Shown here in pieces: positions 39,999 through 49,535 of a stretch of DNA of 64,000 bases (positions are counted from its first letter, which is position 1; each line of letters starts with the position of its first letter). Source of the stretch: Trichomonas tenax (Eukaryota; Parabasalia; Trichomonadida; Trichomonadidae). The position numbers and the translations under genes were made by a program. Below the pieces are notes generated by a model. That model searched no databases. It was given only the letters and a program-made list of their open reading frames with translations, and was not told the DNA's origin. The stretch is taken from NCBI GenBank assembly GCA_023091735.1, contig JALKBU010000024.1, positions 62,001 to 126,000 of the forward strand. Reading direction: 5' to 3'.

Positions 39999-40312
39999 AA
40001 ATTTTGCCATATAAACTTAAATTTCAACGACTTTTGACATTTTGACATTAGTAATACACTTTTGCATCATTTCTAGCTAACAATTATACAAGCAGAAGCA
40101 TTTCATATACATAATAAATCGTGCAATATGAATGCTAATATATGGTATTGCTAAAACCATTAAGATGATATCTCATGTTATATTTTCAAAATTAAGAAAA
40201 TAAGAATTTTTTTTGACACGTAAATATTTTTTTGCAATGTAAAATGTAAATTAATTTTGACATGTAAAATAAAAATTAACATGTGAATTGAATTTTTTTT
40301 GACAAAAATATA
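39999..40312. promoter_or_regulatory. Divergent intergenic region with repeated TTGACA words
   Basis: The 330-bp region between the kinase and exportin genes contains TTTTGACATTTTGACATTAG near 40029-40048. Nearer the exportin start it has TTTTGACACGTAAA, TTTTGACATGTAAA, AACATGTGAA and TTTTTGACAAAA. The exportin gene has no TCAYWW close to its ATG, so these words may be its promoter. That is inference. Confidence 0.4.
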
Positions 40313-43300
40313 ATGGATAAAAATCCTTTTGATTTTGTGAGGGATACGATCGAAGCCTTAGCTACCGATCAGACTAATTACAAACTTACACACGACAAAG
40401 CGCAAATCGAACTAAATCCATTTTATTTGCAATTTCTTGATCAATATATTCCAATTTCTAAGTCAAAAACGGCTTTGTTCTTTGCATGCCGAGCTATTCG
40501 CTATCTTATGACAAACAGAGGTTGTCTTATTTCCGAAGAAGTTCTTTCTCAACATCTTGAAACAGTTTATACTATGATTAAGGATTTGGCAATCAATAAT
40601 CCAGGATTATTTGATGTCCAACCAATAAGTGAAATTGCGTTGTGCTTTGCAACATCATATCGTGCTTTGTACGAAAAAACTGGAATCAATCAGCCTTTTG
40701 GAGAACTTTTAGAGAGTCCAAATAGAATTCACAAACAGATAGGCCTTAAAACCCTTAATGAAATTGTTGAGAACATTAAAAACCAGCAAAATCAAATATC
40801 CGATGCAAAATTTACTGAATTTCGAGCAAACTTCTTCAAGAGGCACCTCAGAATGTACATTGAAGCAGCAATACAATTTTTGGATGATCCAAAAGACACA
40901 GAATGCACTTCCGTCGGTGTAAAACTCTTATACAACTGCCTTTGCTTCACATGCAAGCAGGATGATATGCTTCAGTTCAAGTTCAATGTACCTGCAGATT
41001 GGGTTGGTTTTTACACAGATTTAATGTTCCCGCAGAAATTATTCAACATTTACGTCTACGGAGCTGAAGGCATGGCAAATGACGCCTTAGATGCGCTTTT
41101 AATGTTCTGCTCAGCCGTTGATTGGAAGGCAATCGATCAACATATGAATTTCATTCGTTGTATTGCGCAAAACATCACAGAAATCCTTTCTCAAGACATA
41201 AATAAATGCCACAACCAACTTTCACGTTTAATTTGCAAAGTTGGTTTAGTTCTTCCACTTCAGCATTTTATTACAAGTGAATTATCACAACCATTCTTCG
41301 AACAGGTTTACAATTACACAAAGAAGATGTTCATGCAGCCAAGATCGTCTTCAGACTCAAATGTTGAAGATGTAATCAAAGGTTATCTTCTTAACTTCTG
41401 GGGACGTGCTTCTACAGTCTGCTCTGTCAGTCCATCGAATTATCCACCTGTTTTGATCAACTTATTCACAACAGTATTCCAAGAGTACGTTGATATATTA
41501 TTGGGTCAAATAATTGAAGATTCAGAACCTATTGGATATATCGGATATGCTGAGCACACATCCAACTTTGAGCACTTATGGAATGTTGCATCAGTCAATA
41601 TCACAGGATGCACACAGTTCTTAATTTCAAAGATTGATGAATGCCTCGGATTTATTGGACAAGGAAATGCTGTTCCTCAGTGTCTTTTGAGGCTCTCTGC
41701 TCTCATCCTTATGATAGCAAGCAGATTCTCTACACGCCCAACACCATACAACAGAAACATATCAATGGATTATGCTATGCATAAGGCACAGCTCACATCA
41801 GCAATCTTCAACATTATGGGAACAACAGATGAAATTCTTGGTGATCTTTATGGCTCATTCGGAAAAGTTGCTGCTAGAATGGAACTCAGCTTAGTTGCTT
41901 TCGCTGATTCTTTCAAGCGTGATATGTTCACACAGCGCCCAGAGATCAATGAGATTTACGAAGCAATGCAGTTACCTAATGGCCGTAAAATTGCTTTTGA
42001 CAATTTTGTCAACAGATTCATTCGCGATATTGTTGTTTATGTTGGCCAAACAGATCTCCTTAAAGCTATATTGAGATACATCGATGATATGACGAATTCT
42101 TCCAAGATCAGGGATAATGCAGAATTAGCTAACGCTAACGAGAACATCATCTCATTGATCACAAGACAGAACTTTGTTTCATTCGAAGGAATTAGCGATT
42201 TAGAAGATCTCAAGAAATTAATTGTCCTCCTCAACACTATTTATGGCAGAAACATCAAGTCAACAGAGGCTCTCAAGAGATTCGTTGATCACTTCGATGA
42301 ACGCTTCAAAGCTCTCAGAGCTCAGCAGTTCAATAATGAGCTCGATGTATTTACACTTTTCTGCGAAATCAAAGGTGTCTTGAAGGGTATCCAAGTTCCT
42401 CATTTCTTGACTGTTGCTACATGGTACATGAATAACTATGTTGATGATGCTCTTGCATGCTTCCAGAAGTTCGCTGAAAATGGCGAAATTGCGCTGGCTA
42501 TTTTGAACAGCTGGCTATGCATAGCATCGAACAAAGGCAGAAAGATTGTCATTCCAAGTGGCAGCGCAGATGGTATCAAGATATTCATGAGGACTTTTGA
42601 GTTCATTAATCTTATGTCAGGTATAGATCCGGAAGCTTCAGATTCTGCAAGTTTATTGTACTACAAGATTTTCAGATTTATCTTCAGCTCTGTTTCCAAT
42701 ACATACGCCAACTTTGGCGTTATGAAGCACTTCAAGGATGAACGTCCACTTGCAATGTTCAGAATCTTCTTCGACTGCCTTGCCAATACAAGATTCCCTG
42801 AAATCACAATGCGCACCAAAGAGTTCAGAGCTATCATTTCTTCAATCTGCTATATAGTTGATATATTCCCAGATTATTTGCTTGCATCAGAAATGAAACA
42901 AGCTATTGATGTTGCCGTCGAATTCCTCAAGAACGCACTTATCGCCCTTTACAACAACATGGGTGATGAAGGTCGTGTTGATGAATGGAAGGAGGTTTGC
43001 AAGGCGATCTATAAGTTATTGACTCTCGCATTCTCTAACAGTGATCAAATAGATATCAATGCTTTGATGGAGTCATTCAGAACACACTTCTTATATGTTT
43101 TGGATGCTGTCATCTCGCCAAAGAAGAAGTCAATCATCGATGAAGCAACACCAATGTTGTTCTTGATGATTAAGTACTATTCTAACTTCTGCTATGAAGT
43201 ATTCGGAAGGATCTGCGAATCGTTTGAAGACAACGCTCAACAAGTTGCTACAATATTCGAGAACCTCAAGACAGCAGCACAAGAGTGCCAGGATGGAATT

Positions 43301-43414
43301 TTGGCACCTCCGAAACCATTCAAGTATGCATTGGATATGTTCAAGATCCAAATGCTCAGATTCCCTATTTCGATTGTTCAGATGGAAGAGTACAGCGAGT
43401 TGCTTCAGATCTAA
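40313..43414 (+). CDS. Exportin-7-like nuclear transport receptor (beta-karyopherin)
   Basis: A 1033-aa all-helical HEAT-repeat protein, close to the ~1090 aa of exportin-7/RanBP16. The N-terminus is a helical repeat with AIRYLMTNRGCLISEEVL. The segment TSVGVKLLYNCLCFTCKQDD, followed by FNVPADWVGFYTDLMFPQKLFNIYVYG, parallels the exportin-7 stretch around its conserved P..W..F and L.N.CLNF motifs. The helical repeats continue to the C-terminus without catalytic motifs. Exportin-7 moves cargo out of the nucleus with Ran-GTP and can also import. The frame is complete. The start at 40313 (MDKNPFDFVRDT) has no near TCAYWW but a run of TTGACA words upstream. Other exportins remain possible. Confidence 0.68.
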   Translation: MDKNPFDFVRDTIEALATDQTNYKLTHDKAQIELNPFYLQFLDQYIPISKSKTALFFACRAIRYLMTNRGCLISEEVLSQHLETVYTMIKDLAINNPGLFDVQPISEIALCFATSYRALYEKTGINQPFGELLESPNRIHKQIGLKTLNEIVENIKNQQNQISDAKFTEFRANFFKRHLRMYIEAAIQFLDDPKDTECTSVGVKLLYNCLCFTCKQDDMLQFKFNVPADWVGFYTDLMFPQKLFNIYVYGAEGMANDALDALLMFCSAVDWKAIDQHMNFIRCIAQNITEILSQDINKCHNQLSRLICKVGLVLPLQHFITSELSQPFFEQVYNYTKKMFMQPRSSSDSNVEDVIKGYLLNFWGRASTVCSVSPSNYPPVLINLFTTVFQEYVDILLGQIIEDSEPIGYIGYAEHTSNFEHLWNVASVNITGCTQFLISKIDECLGFIGQGNAVPQCLLRLSALILMIASRFSTRPTPYNRNISMDYAMHKAQLTSAIFNIMGTTDEILGDLYGSFGKVAARMELSLVAFADSFKRDMFTQRPEINEIYEAMQLPNGRKIAFDNFVNRFIRDIVVYVGQTDLLKAILRYIDDMTNSSKIRDNAELANANENIISLITRQNFVSFEGISDLEDLKKLIVLLNTIYGRNIKSTEALKRFVDHFDERFKALRAQQFNNELDVFTLFCEIKGVLKGIQVPHFLTVATWYMNNYVDDALACFQKFAENGEIALAILNSWLCIASNKGRKIVIPSGSADGIKIFMRTFEFINLMSGIDPEASDSASLLYYKIFRFIFSSVSNTYANFGVMKHFKDERPLAMFRIFFDCLANTRFPEITMRTKEFRAIISSICYIVDIFPDYLLASEMKQAIDVAVEFLKNALIALYNNMGDEGRVDEWKEVCKAIYKLLTLAFSNSDQIDINALMESFRTHFLYVLDAVISPKKKSIIDEATPMLFLMIKYYSNFCYEVFGRICESFEDNAQQVATIFENLKTAAQECQDGILAPPKPFKYALDMFKIQMLRFPISIVQMEEYSELLQI

Positions 43415-43540
43415 TTTATTATTATATATGGAATGTCTAATTAAATAAAAAATGTTAATTTAAACACTAAATAACCTTAAACACATTTAATATCGAAAAT
43501 GCATTTAATGTCATTGATAAAGTTGCAAATGCAGAAATAA

Positions 43541-44011
43541 ATGAAAGATTATTCACCTGCGAGGCGAACTATATTTTCTGGATTTATTTCTGATCATCAA
43601 ACTGATTTCCGTGAGTTAATAAATTATTCAACAAATGCATAAGCGAATTATAATTATAATATTACAAATTATAATGAAAGAGGGATATTTGAATTAAGTT
43701 ATTACTTTCCCTCAGCATATAGATTGAAAGAAACAGTTCCAGAAATAATTATTGATTTTGAATTTGTCAACAGTTCTTTCTTATTGACACATTATCAATT
43801 ACAACAAAGAAATGATAGTGGTGATAGTTCAGGTCATTTCATTAATTGGACTGTCCTTGGAAAGTTAGGAAAACTCGATTGGGTCAAAATTGATCAAAGA
43901 AATGAAGAAAATTATTTAGTTAAAGGATATATTGGACTCTATGAGTCCAAAAATATAATTCTTAATAAGATTTATCGAATAGGACGGATTGATTCCATAT
44001 CATATTTGTGA
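43541..44011 (+). pseudogene. Decayed F5/8 type C (discoidin-like) domain protein remnant
   Basis: From the ATG at 43541 (MKDYSPARRTIFSGFISDHQ) the frame runs to a TAA at 43640-43642 and then continues coherently to 44011. The second part reads FPSAYRLKETVPEIIIDFEF, then LLTHYQLQQRN, then HFINWTVLGKLG, DWVKIDQRNEENYLV. The order D-F, L-T-H-Y, N-W-x-L-x-G, W-x-x-I-D is that of F5/8C-type domains in trichomonad proteins. The fragment lacks the N-terminal repeats such proteins often carry. It lies 125 bp after the exportin gene and 195 bp before the start-less WD40 frame. The domain call is inference from pattern, not alignment. Confidence 0.5.
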
Positions 44012-44205
44012 TCAACTGTCATTGATCAATTGGATATCATTATGATGAATAAAAATGACAGATTGATTCTATATCAAAATATCCATCAAATGTGCTCAAC
44101 ATGGCATTGAAAGATTCCGAGAGACTTCGTTTGGATTGCAAATGATAATGGAGTTTTATCAAATATAGCTGATTAATTAGATATATGAAAAATAACAATT
44201 TATAA

Positions 44206-45711
44206 TCAAATAAAGCGATTCCCCTTATTTTTATTTTCAGACCCTCACATTTTGTTTTGTACGCAACAAGGCAGAAGGTCTCTGATTCAGGGATCACTGA
44301 TATAAAATATAACGTAACCGGAGAGTTGGTTTTGATCGCTTCGGGTGACAACTCCATATTTATATACAAAATTGAGGAGAACAAATTTATATTCCAAACA
44401 AAGCTTCCAGATAAAGTAAATTCGACAACATTTGTGAACGAAACAGACCTAAAGATTGCTAATGCTTGCCAAGATGGAACCATTTACATGACAGATGTCT
44501 TGAAAAATACAAATGATCGGGTTTATGTTCATCCTGACAAACTTCCAGCAACATGCATCGCAAGTTCACAACATGTATATTTTGTTGCCGGCTTTCAAGA
44601 TGGTTCTATCGCTATAAAAACTTTACCAAAAACAAAAATCCACTATTTGCGCACATTTGGTTACGCAATCACATCACTAGCTATCTCAGAGCAAGAAACA
44701 CACTTCGTTACTGGTTCTATCGATGGATCAATTCGTTTATACACATTGGTGAATCCAAATGTTTCAAATAGTAAATACCAATGCATCAATACATGTTTTG
44801 TATGTACAGAACCAGTCACACACGTTGCCTTTACGCTCAATTCATCAGAAGTTCTCGCAACAGGTTTGGATGAATTTATTCGAAATTTCAAACTTCCAAC
44901 ATTCGAAGGAAAAGTTGTTTCGCAGCTATTCAAGACTGGCGGATTAATGTCTCGTTTTGACTTCGTTAAGCACATCCCACAGACACCAAATAGACCGCAA
45001 TTTGTTTTCTTACAAGGCGAGAAAGGAATCATTTATCTTATCGATATTCTCTTCGGTGATATGTTGAGCAAATTTGATATATTTGATAACTCTGGTGTAG
45101 CAATATGCTGCAATCCTAAATCTCTGCAGATAGCTGCGGGAGGAGGTCCAGGAGATGGTACATTGGCCATCATTACATTACCTGATCAAGCACTTGAACA
45201 AAGAATAAATAACGCAAAACAAACGCCAAACAAACCATTTCAGCAATTCTCAAAGAGCGGAAAGTCATTGATTCCTCAAGTATACACACAAAGACCCAAC
45301 GAAATCACACTGCCTTTGTACAATGAATCCTTTGATAAATTTATTGTTCCTGAAAAACCAAAGATTCAAATCACAATTAAAACAGAAGAAAATCTTATTA
45401 ATCTCAATCATAAACATGGCGATGAAACAGAAGAGAAGAGCAATCAAAATGATTCGAATAGAGATGATGATGGAGGGTCAAGCAATGATGAAACAGTTTC
45501 AATTCCAATGCCAGTTTCGAATTCTCATCATGATGTTACAATACCAATGCCTCTTTCGGCTCCAGGTGGAGATATTGCTATTCCTATTTCTAAATCATTT
45601 GGTATGAAAGATGAAGAAGAGCAGAGTGAAATTCCTATTCCAAAAACACACGATGATGACGAAGGTGGAATTCCTATGTTGAATCCAAGCAAAGATGATC
45701 TTTCACCTTAA
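44206..45711 (+). CDS. WD40-repeat protein, 5' end uncertain
   Basis: The frame is open from 44206 but the first in-frame ATG is at 44488, after protein-like sequence has begun (FVLYATRQKVSDSGITDIKYNVTGELVLIASGD). Blades include DIKYNVTGELVLIASGDNSIFIYKI, TSLAISEQETHFVTGSIDGSIRLYTL, THVAFTLNSSEVLATGLDEFIRNF and FVFLQGEKGIIYLID. The C-terminal 120 residues are acidic and low-complexity, with repeated short IPMP/IPIP motifs (SIPMPVSNS, TIPMPLS, AIPISKS, EIPIPKT). Either a first exon is missing, or the 5' end was lost when the F5/8C remnant was joined in. A T-rich run ending in CAG (44227-44240) precedes the coherent part, but no 5' splice site or ACTAAC branch element is seen. Function beyond protein binding is unknown. 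Confidence 0.7.
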   Translation, partial: SNKAIPLIFIFRPSHFVLYATRQKVSDSGITDIKYNVTGELVLIASGDNSIFIYKIEENKFIFQTKLPDKVNSTTFVNETDLKIANACQDGTIYMTDVLKNTNDRVYVHPDKLPATCIASSQHVYFVAGFQDGSIAIKTLPKTKIHYLRTFGYAITSLAISEQETHFVTGSIDGSIRLYTLVNPNVSNSKYQCINTCFVCTEPVTHVAFTLNSSEVLATGLDEFIRNFKLPTFEGKVVSQLFKTGGLMSRFDFVKHIPQTPNRPQFVFLQGEKGIIYLIDILFGDMLSKFDIFDNSGVAICCNPKSLQIAAGGGPGDGTLAIITLPDQALEQRINNAKQTPNKPFQQFSKSGKSLIPQVYTQRPNEITLPLYNESFDKFIVPEKPKIQITIKTEENLINLNHKHGDETEEKSNQNDSNRDDDGGSSNDETVSIPMPVSNSHHDVTIPMPLSAPGGDIAIPISKSFGMKDEEEQSEIPIPKTHDDDEGGIPMLNPSKDDLSP

Positions 45712-45801
45712 TTATTATATTTTTATGCTTGTTTGTTAAATAGATTTAGTTGATAAATAGTATAATCATTTTATAACATATATAAATAAACAAAAAAAAA
45801 A

Positions 45802-48156
45802 TCATTCTATACTAAGAGCTTTCTTCAAGGCTTTAGTGGCCTTTTCTGAAAATCCACCGCTTTCATATTTCGCCATTATGTCGTCTCTCAGTGATTGATG
45901 AGATGAAGCTATGACTAAAAGTGAAGCTGTTAAGTCTGATTTAGATGTTATCAAAGAAACAACATCTGCAGCATTTGCTTCTGTATTACAGCAAGCGGAA
46001 AGTAATAACTGAGAACATTCATTATTCTCAAAGTCAGAAAGATATTTCTCGATGACGTTCCTTGGTAATTTTGTTCCAGCAGCTGCAATTGCTATATAAG
46101 CAGTAGCAGCGAGGCCCGGAAGAGGATCTTCTAATCCTGATAGCTTCTCTAATATGTTGAGAGGAATTCTCTTTATCTCTTGAAGTGATATCAAGCATCT
46201 CAAAGCTGCTGCTGAAACAGAAGGGTCACTTGAATTTAAGCCTTGAACACATCTATCAGAAACAATATATTTCAACTGATATTCAATGCCTTTGATTGCG
46301 CAAACTTCAAGAGCTAGTGCAATGTCCTTTGGAGCTGTTGCATAAATAGAAGCAAGATCATGGCAAGCATTCTTTGCTGCAGCAATCACAATATTAGTAT
46401 CAGCGCCCGCAGAGCCTGTTGGAAGTTGTTCTACGTACTTGGCCATGACTTGCGGTGATATTGTATTGTGCGGGAACTGTTTGATGAGTTTTGACACAAA
46501 ATACACTTTCGAAGTTTGGAAGAAAACCAACAAAAGACGTGAAGTCAAGTCATATGATGTTTTGACAAGTCGGTCGAAATTAGTTTCAACGATATCCCAG
46601 CAAGCGTCAATAATATTGATTGGCAATCCAACACGTTCAACAAGCCTGAGTGTGTCATCGAGCTTTGCTGTTTCTGCCATTTCCTTGAACGATATTTCAA
46701 CCATATTTACAATAACTTCACCTTCTGTTGCACTCTTTTCGATGTATGCAATAACTTCTTTTGCATCTGAGCCATCGAACATCAAAGCTGTGTTCTTAAA
46801 GAGCTTAACAATATCAACGAAAGATGGTCTTACATCAGGTTCTCTGTCCCAGCAGCGAACAATGAGATCACGCATTGCAAGGTTTCCTGTTTCAGGCAAT
46901 GCCGGACGTGCATCGAAGTTGACAACTTCTGATATGATTTGCTGCGGTCCATATCCTTCGTAGGGAGTTTCTGATGTCAACAATTCCCAAAGAACAACAC
47001 CATAAGCAAAAACATCAACTTTTGATGTGTATCTGCTTCCTCTTCTTAAAACTTCAGGTGCCATCCAATGCGGAGTACCAATGTTGCTTGTCATTAATGT
47101 TGTTTGTTCAGCAAACCTCGAGAAACCAAAGTCGCAAATCTTAACATGCTGTGTTTTATCCAAAAGGACATTCAATGACTTTAAATCTCTGTGAACGATC
47201 TTTCGAGAATGCAAGAATTCCATACCACGCGCAATATCAAATGCAGCGATTGTTCTCATTGTCGGTGTCATGAATCCTTGCATGTGAATTGCTTTGTATA
47301 ATGAACCTCCGTCCATCCATTCAGTGATAATACAGAATGGCCATGCATCTGTTGCACCAATGAGTCTCAGCAATGCGGGGTGCTGCGCAGTGGCGAGAAC
47401 AGCAACTTCACGTTGAAATGCTTGAAATCTTGCGCTGTTAAGTTTCTGGAAAGTAAATTTTTTAATGGCAACTGCTTCATTTGTCTTCTTGTATGTGCCA
47501 TAGTAAACGTGGGCAGAAACACCACGTCCGATTTCTTTCAGCTCAATGAAATCACTGTAATCAACTTTCCATGATTGATAATTGACAGGAATAGGTGAAA
47601 AAGTACGTGGAGCAAGGCTGGGATCATTAATTTTCGATAAAATTTCGTTGATTGAATTAAGTCTCTCTTGAACTTTCTTTGATATTGATTCTGAAATACT
47701 TGGAGCTTGTAAATACTGTGTGAATGATGCAGCAATGGCTTTCAAATCGAGATTATTGAACTGCTCCCACTGTGGAGCGTTGATATCGAAAATCTCGGAA
47801 AATTCATTTCCGTATTTTGCAAATGTATCATGGAATTTTTGGAATGTTTCGCGTAGCTGATCCAAAACGAAGTTCGGTGGATTCTCAATTGTTGGATAAG
47901 TCCATGTTTGAATAATATTTTGATTGAAAATATGCAATAAATTGCTAAATAACGAAAGAACTTCATCTATTGCTTCATCTGTATCGCGAGGAACTTCTGA
48001 AGGAGCATCAGAAATAAATAATTTTACAAATTTGCGAACTAAAACTAAAGAAAACTCGAATTTCTTCCTGTGGACAACTGTCTGATCACCCATTGTTTCC
48101 AAATTTTTGAAATGCGACTCAACTTCTGACATAGATTTTGTTGTTGTCGCAGTCAT
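45802..48156 (-). CDS. TKL-family protein kinase with helical N- and C-terminal regions
   Basis: A 784-aa protein. The helical N-terminal ~195 residues are followed by a kinase domain: glycine loop IGRGVSAHVYYG (209-220), Lys232 (AIKKF), VHRDLKSLN, CDFGFSR, GTPHWMAPEVL and CWDREPDVRPSF. All catalytic residues are present. Beyond residue ~470 the protein is helical, with HEAT-like repeats (VSAAALRCLISLQEIKR; PGLAATAYIAIAAAG). The architecture matches the kinase at 29134-31995, so the two are distant paralogs. The ATG at 48156 (MTATTTKS) is chosen because frame upstream begins only at a TTG and reads as leader. No perfect initiator is near. Substrates are unknown. The Maverick remnant begins about 275 bp upstream. 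Confidence 0.9.
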   Translation of the reverse strand: MTATTTKSMSEVESHFKNLETMGDQTVVHRKKFEFSLVLVRKFVKLFISDAPSEVPRDTDEAIDEVLSLFSNLLHIFNQNIIQTWTYPTIENPPNFVLDQLRETFQKFHDTFAKYGNEFSEIFDINAPQWEQFNNLDLKAIAASFTQYLQAPSISESISKKVQERLNSINEILSKINDPSLAPRTFSPIPVNYQSWKVDYSDFIELKEIGRGVSAHVYYGTYKKTNEAVAIKKFTFQKLNSARFQAFQREVAVLATAQHPALLRLIGATDAWPFCIITEWMDGGSLYKAIHMQGFMTPTMRTIAAFDIARGMEFLHSRKIVHRDLKSLNVLLDKTQHVKICDFGFSRFAEQTTLMTSNIGTPHWMAPEVLRRGSRYTSKVDVFAYGVVLWELLTSETPYEGYGPQQIISEVVNFDARPALPETGNLAMRDLIVRCWDREPDVRPSFVDIVKLFKNTALMFDGSDAKEVIAYIEKSATEGEVIVNMVEISFKEMAETAKLDDTLRLVERVGLPINIIDACWDIVETNFDRLVKTSYDLTSRLLLVFFQTSKVYFVSKLIKQFPHNTISPQVMAKYVEQLPTGSAGADTNIVIAAAKNACHDLASIYATAPKDIALALEVCAIKGIEYQLKYIVSDRCVQGLNSSDPSVSAAALRCLISLQEIKRIPLNILEKLSGLEDPLPGLAATAYIAIAAAGTKLPRNVIEKYLSDFENNECSQLLLSACCNTEANAADVVSLITSKSDLTASLLVIASSHQSLRDDIMAKYESGGFSEKATKALKKALSIE

Positions 48157-48279
48157 CAAATTCGATTTAAAATTTTTGATTAATTTTACGATTTTCGATA
48201 TAAAAATAGCAACGTATCTATATGTCAATCATAAATTTTATTTTTTAAAAGTAATATCAATTTTTATGAATAGTAGAGT

Positions 48280-48293
48280 GGGGGGGGGGGGGG
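48280..48293 (+). repeat. G14 homopolymer
   Basis: Fourteen Gs in a very AT-rich context, preceded by AGAGT. Possible edge of the Maverick remnant or a slippage site. Confidence 0.7.
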
Positions 48294-48431
48294 TAGTTGT
48301 CCGATTTTGTAATCCTATATATAGAGGATGTATTCCAACATATATATTTATATTGTAATTCCGAGCAATTAATTTTTTAAGTTTATTTTTAAAACAATTT
48401 AATTTTTTTATTTGTCTAAAATAATATATAT

Positions 48432-48959
48432 ATGGCTATCGTTTCGCCTGAGCTTATGAAGAAATGGGGAATTAAGCAATTAAAAGTTGATGAATTTTTA
48501 ATTAAATCTAAGAATATTTTGGGTTCAGACTCCTCGAGTCATGAAAATATAATAAAACAACCCTTTGAGAATGAGACCCAAGGGGTCAAAATTGAGGCTA
48601 CGCCAGACACTACGTGTCATAAAATTGAAGACTCAACACCTATTAAAACAGGACGTGATGTAAATCCTGAATGAATTAAAGAACAATTTAAAAATGAAGG
48701 TTGTGAATTAATAAATGAATATAAAGGATGTGAAAGTGAGCTTATTTATAGATGTAAAGGAAAAGTATTTTCTATTACGTGGCATAGATGGAATAAAGGT
48801 GAAAGACCTCATAAATGTGACGAGGATGAAATAAAAATAGTTGAAAATCCAAAAGAAAATGGTGTTTCTATATATTGCATCCATAAAGTTCCAACAAAAA
48901 GCGGAAAACGAATGAATAAAAGAATTTATAATCCTGAATATATTAAAAGGCGTCACTGA
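48432..48959 (+). pseudogene. Maverick ORF with zinc-ribbon-like region, one nonsense codon
   Basis: ATG at 48432 (MAIVSPELMKKWGIKQL) to TGA at 48957. A TGA at 48672-48674 interrupts a frame that continues IKEQFKNEGCELINEYKGC...YRCKGKVFSITWHRW...ERPHKC. Pairs of Cys and a repeat-like FKNEGCELINEYKG resemble small zinc-ribbon proteins of viruses and phages. The TGA falls where a Trp codon would fit. Role unknown. Confidence 0.5.
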
Positions 48960-49289
48960 ATTTTCTACGCCTACTCAAGCATCTCGATTTTTCTCCACCA
49001 GTATGAATATTTAAGGTCTAATTTTGGTGGCAAATGAAAAATTTTCCCATCTAAAATGCTGTGGATATATAAAGCATGAAAAATATATTATTCAATATTA
49101 TATCAAAAAATGTCTTGATTTATTTTGATGTTAACTGACGGGTTATCATTACTCATGTTGTTTGCACGCTGTGTGGATGAAAAGTAAGGGTTGCAAATTA
49201 AGATTAAATATTTTGCGAATAAAATTCAAAAATTTATTTTCTAAATGGGGGGACCCTAACTTGTAAAACTAACTCTATCGTAAATATAT

Positions 49290-49535
49290 TTAAAAAGATG
49301 TTCGTAGTAGCCACGGCGTAGTCGTGGGTAGTGCGAACATCTTATTACTAACTGCAGCAATGAATTTTACGCCTCTTACTTCAATTGCTTTCTTTCCCGG
49401 ATTCTCGAACCAATGTTTAGGGTATTCGTAAAGGTATCGTGAATCCTTTATTCTTGACGCCTTTGTGTAAACAAATTCTGTTTTATAAGGTTTATCATGA
49501 CTCATTGAGTCTGGGATTACTTGTAATCCTTTCAT
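49290..49535 (-). pseudogene. Truncated Maverick gene fragment on the opposite strand
   Basis: A minus-strand frame starts at an ATG at 49535 (MKGLQVIPDSMSHDKPY) and reads YEYPKHWFENPGKKAIEVRGVKFIAAVSN before ending in a 21-bp hairpin. The composition is protein-like, and the frame overlaps the start of the plus-strand polymerase fragment, so the junction is a rearrangement scar. A virion-protein origin, as for other Maverick structural genes, is a guess. Confidence 0.4.
49295..49343. repeat. 21-bp arm hairpin at the Maverick fragment junction
   Basis: AAGATGTTCGTAGTAGCCAC pairs with GTGGGTAGTGCGAACATCTT at 17 of 21 positions counting one more base per arm, around a 7-nt loop. Confidence 0.7.

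Noticed and set aside
44040..44483. 147-codon minus-strand frame
   Set aside because: Antisense to the start of the WD40 coding region, with no domain and no initiator.
46439..46963. 174-codon + strand frame
   Set aside because: Antisense shadow of the TKL kinase gene.
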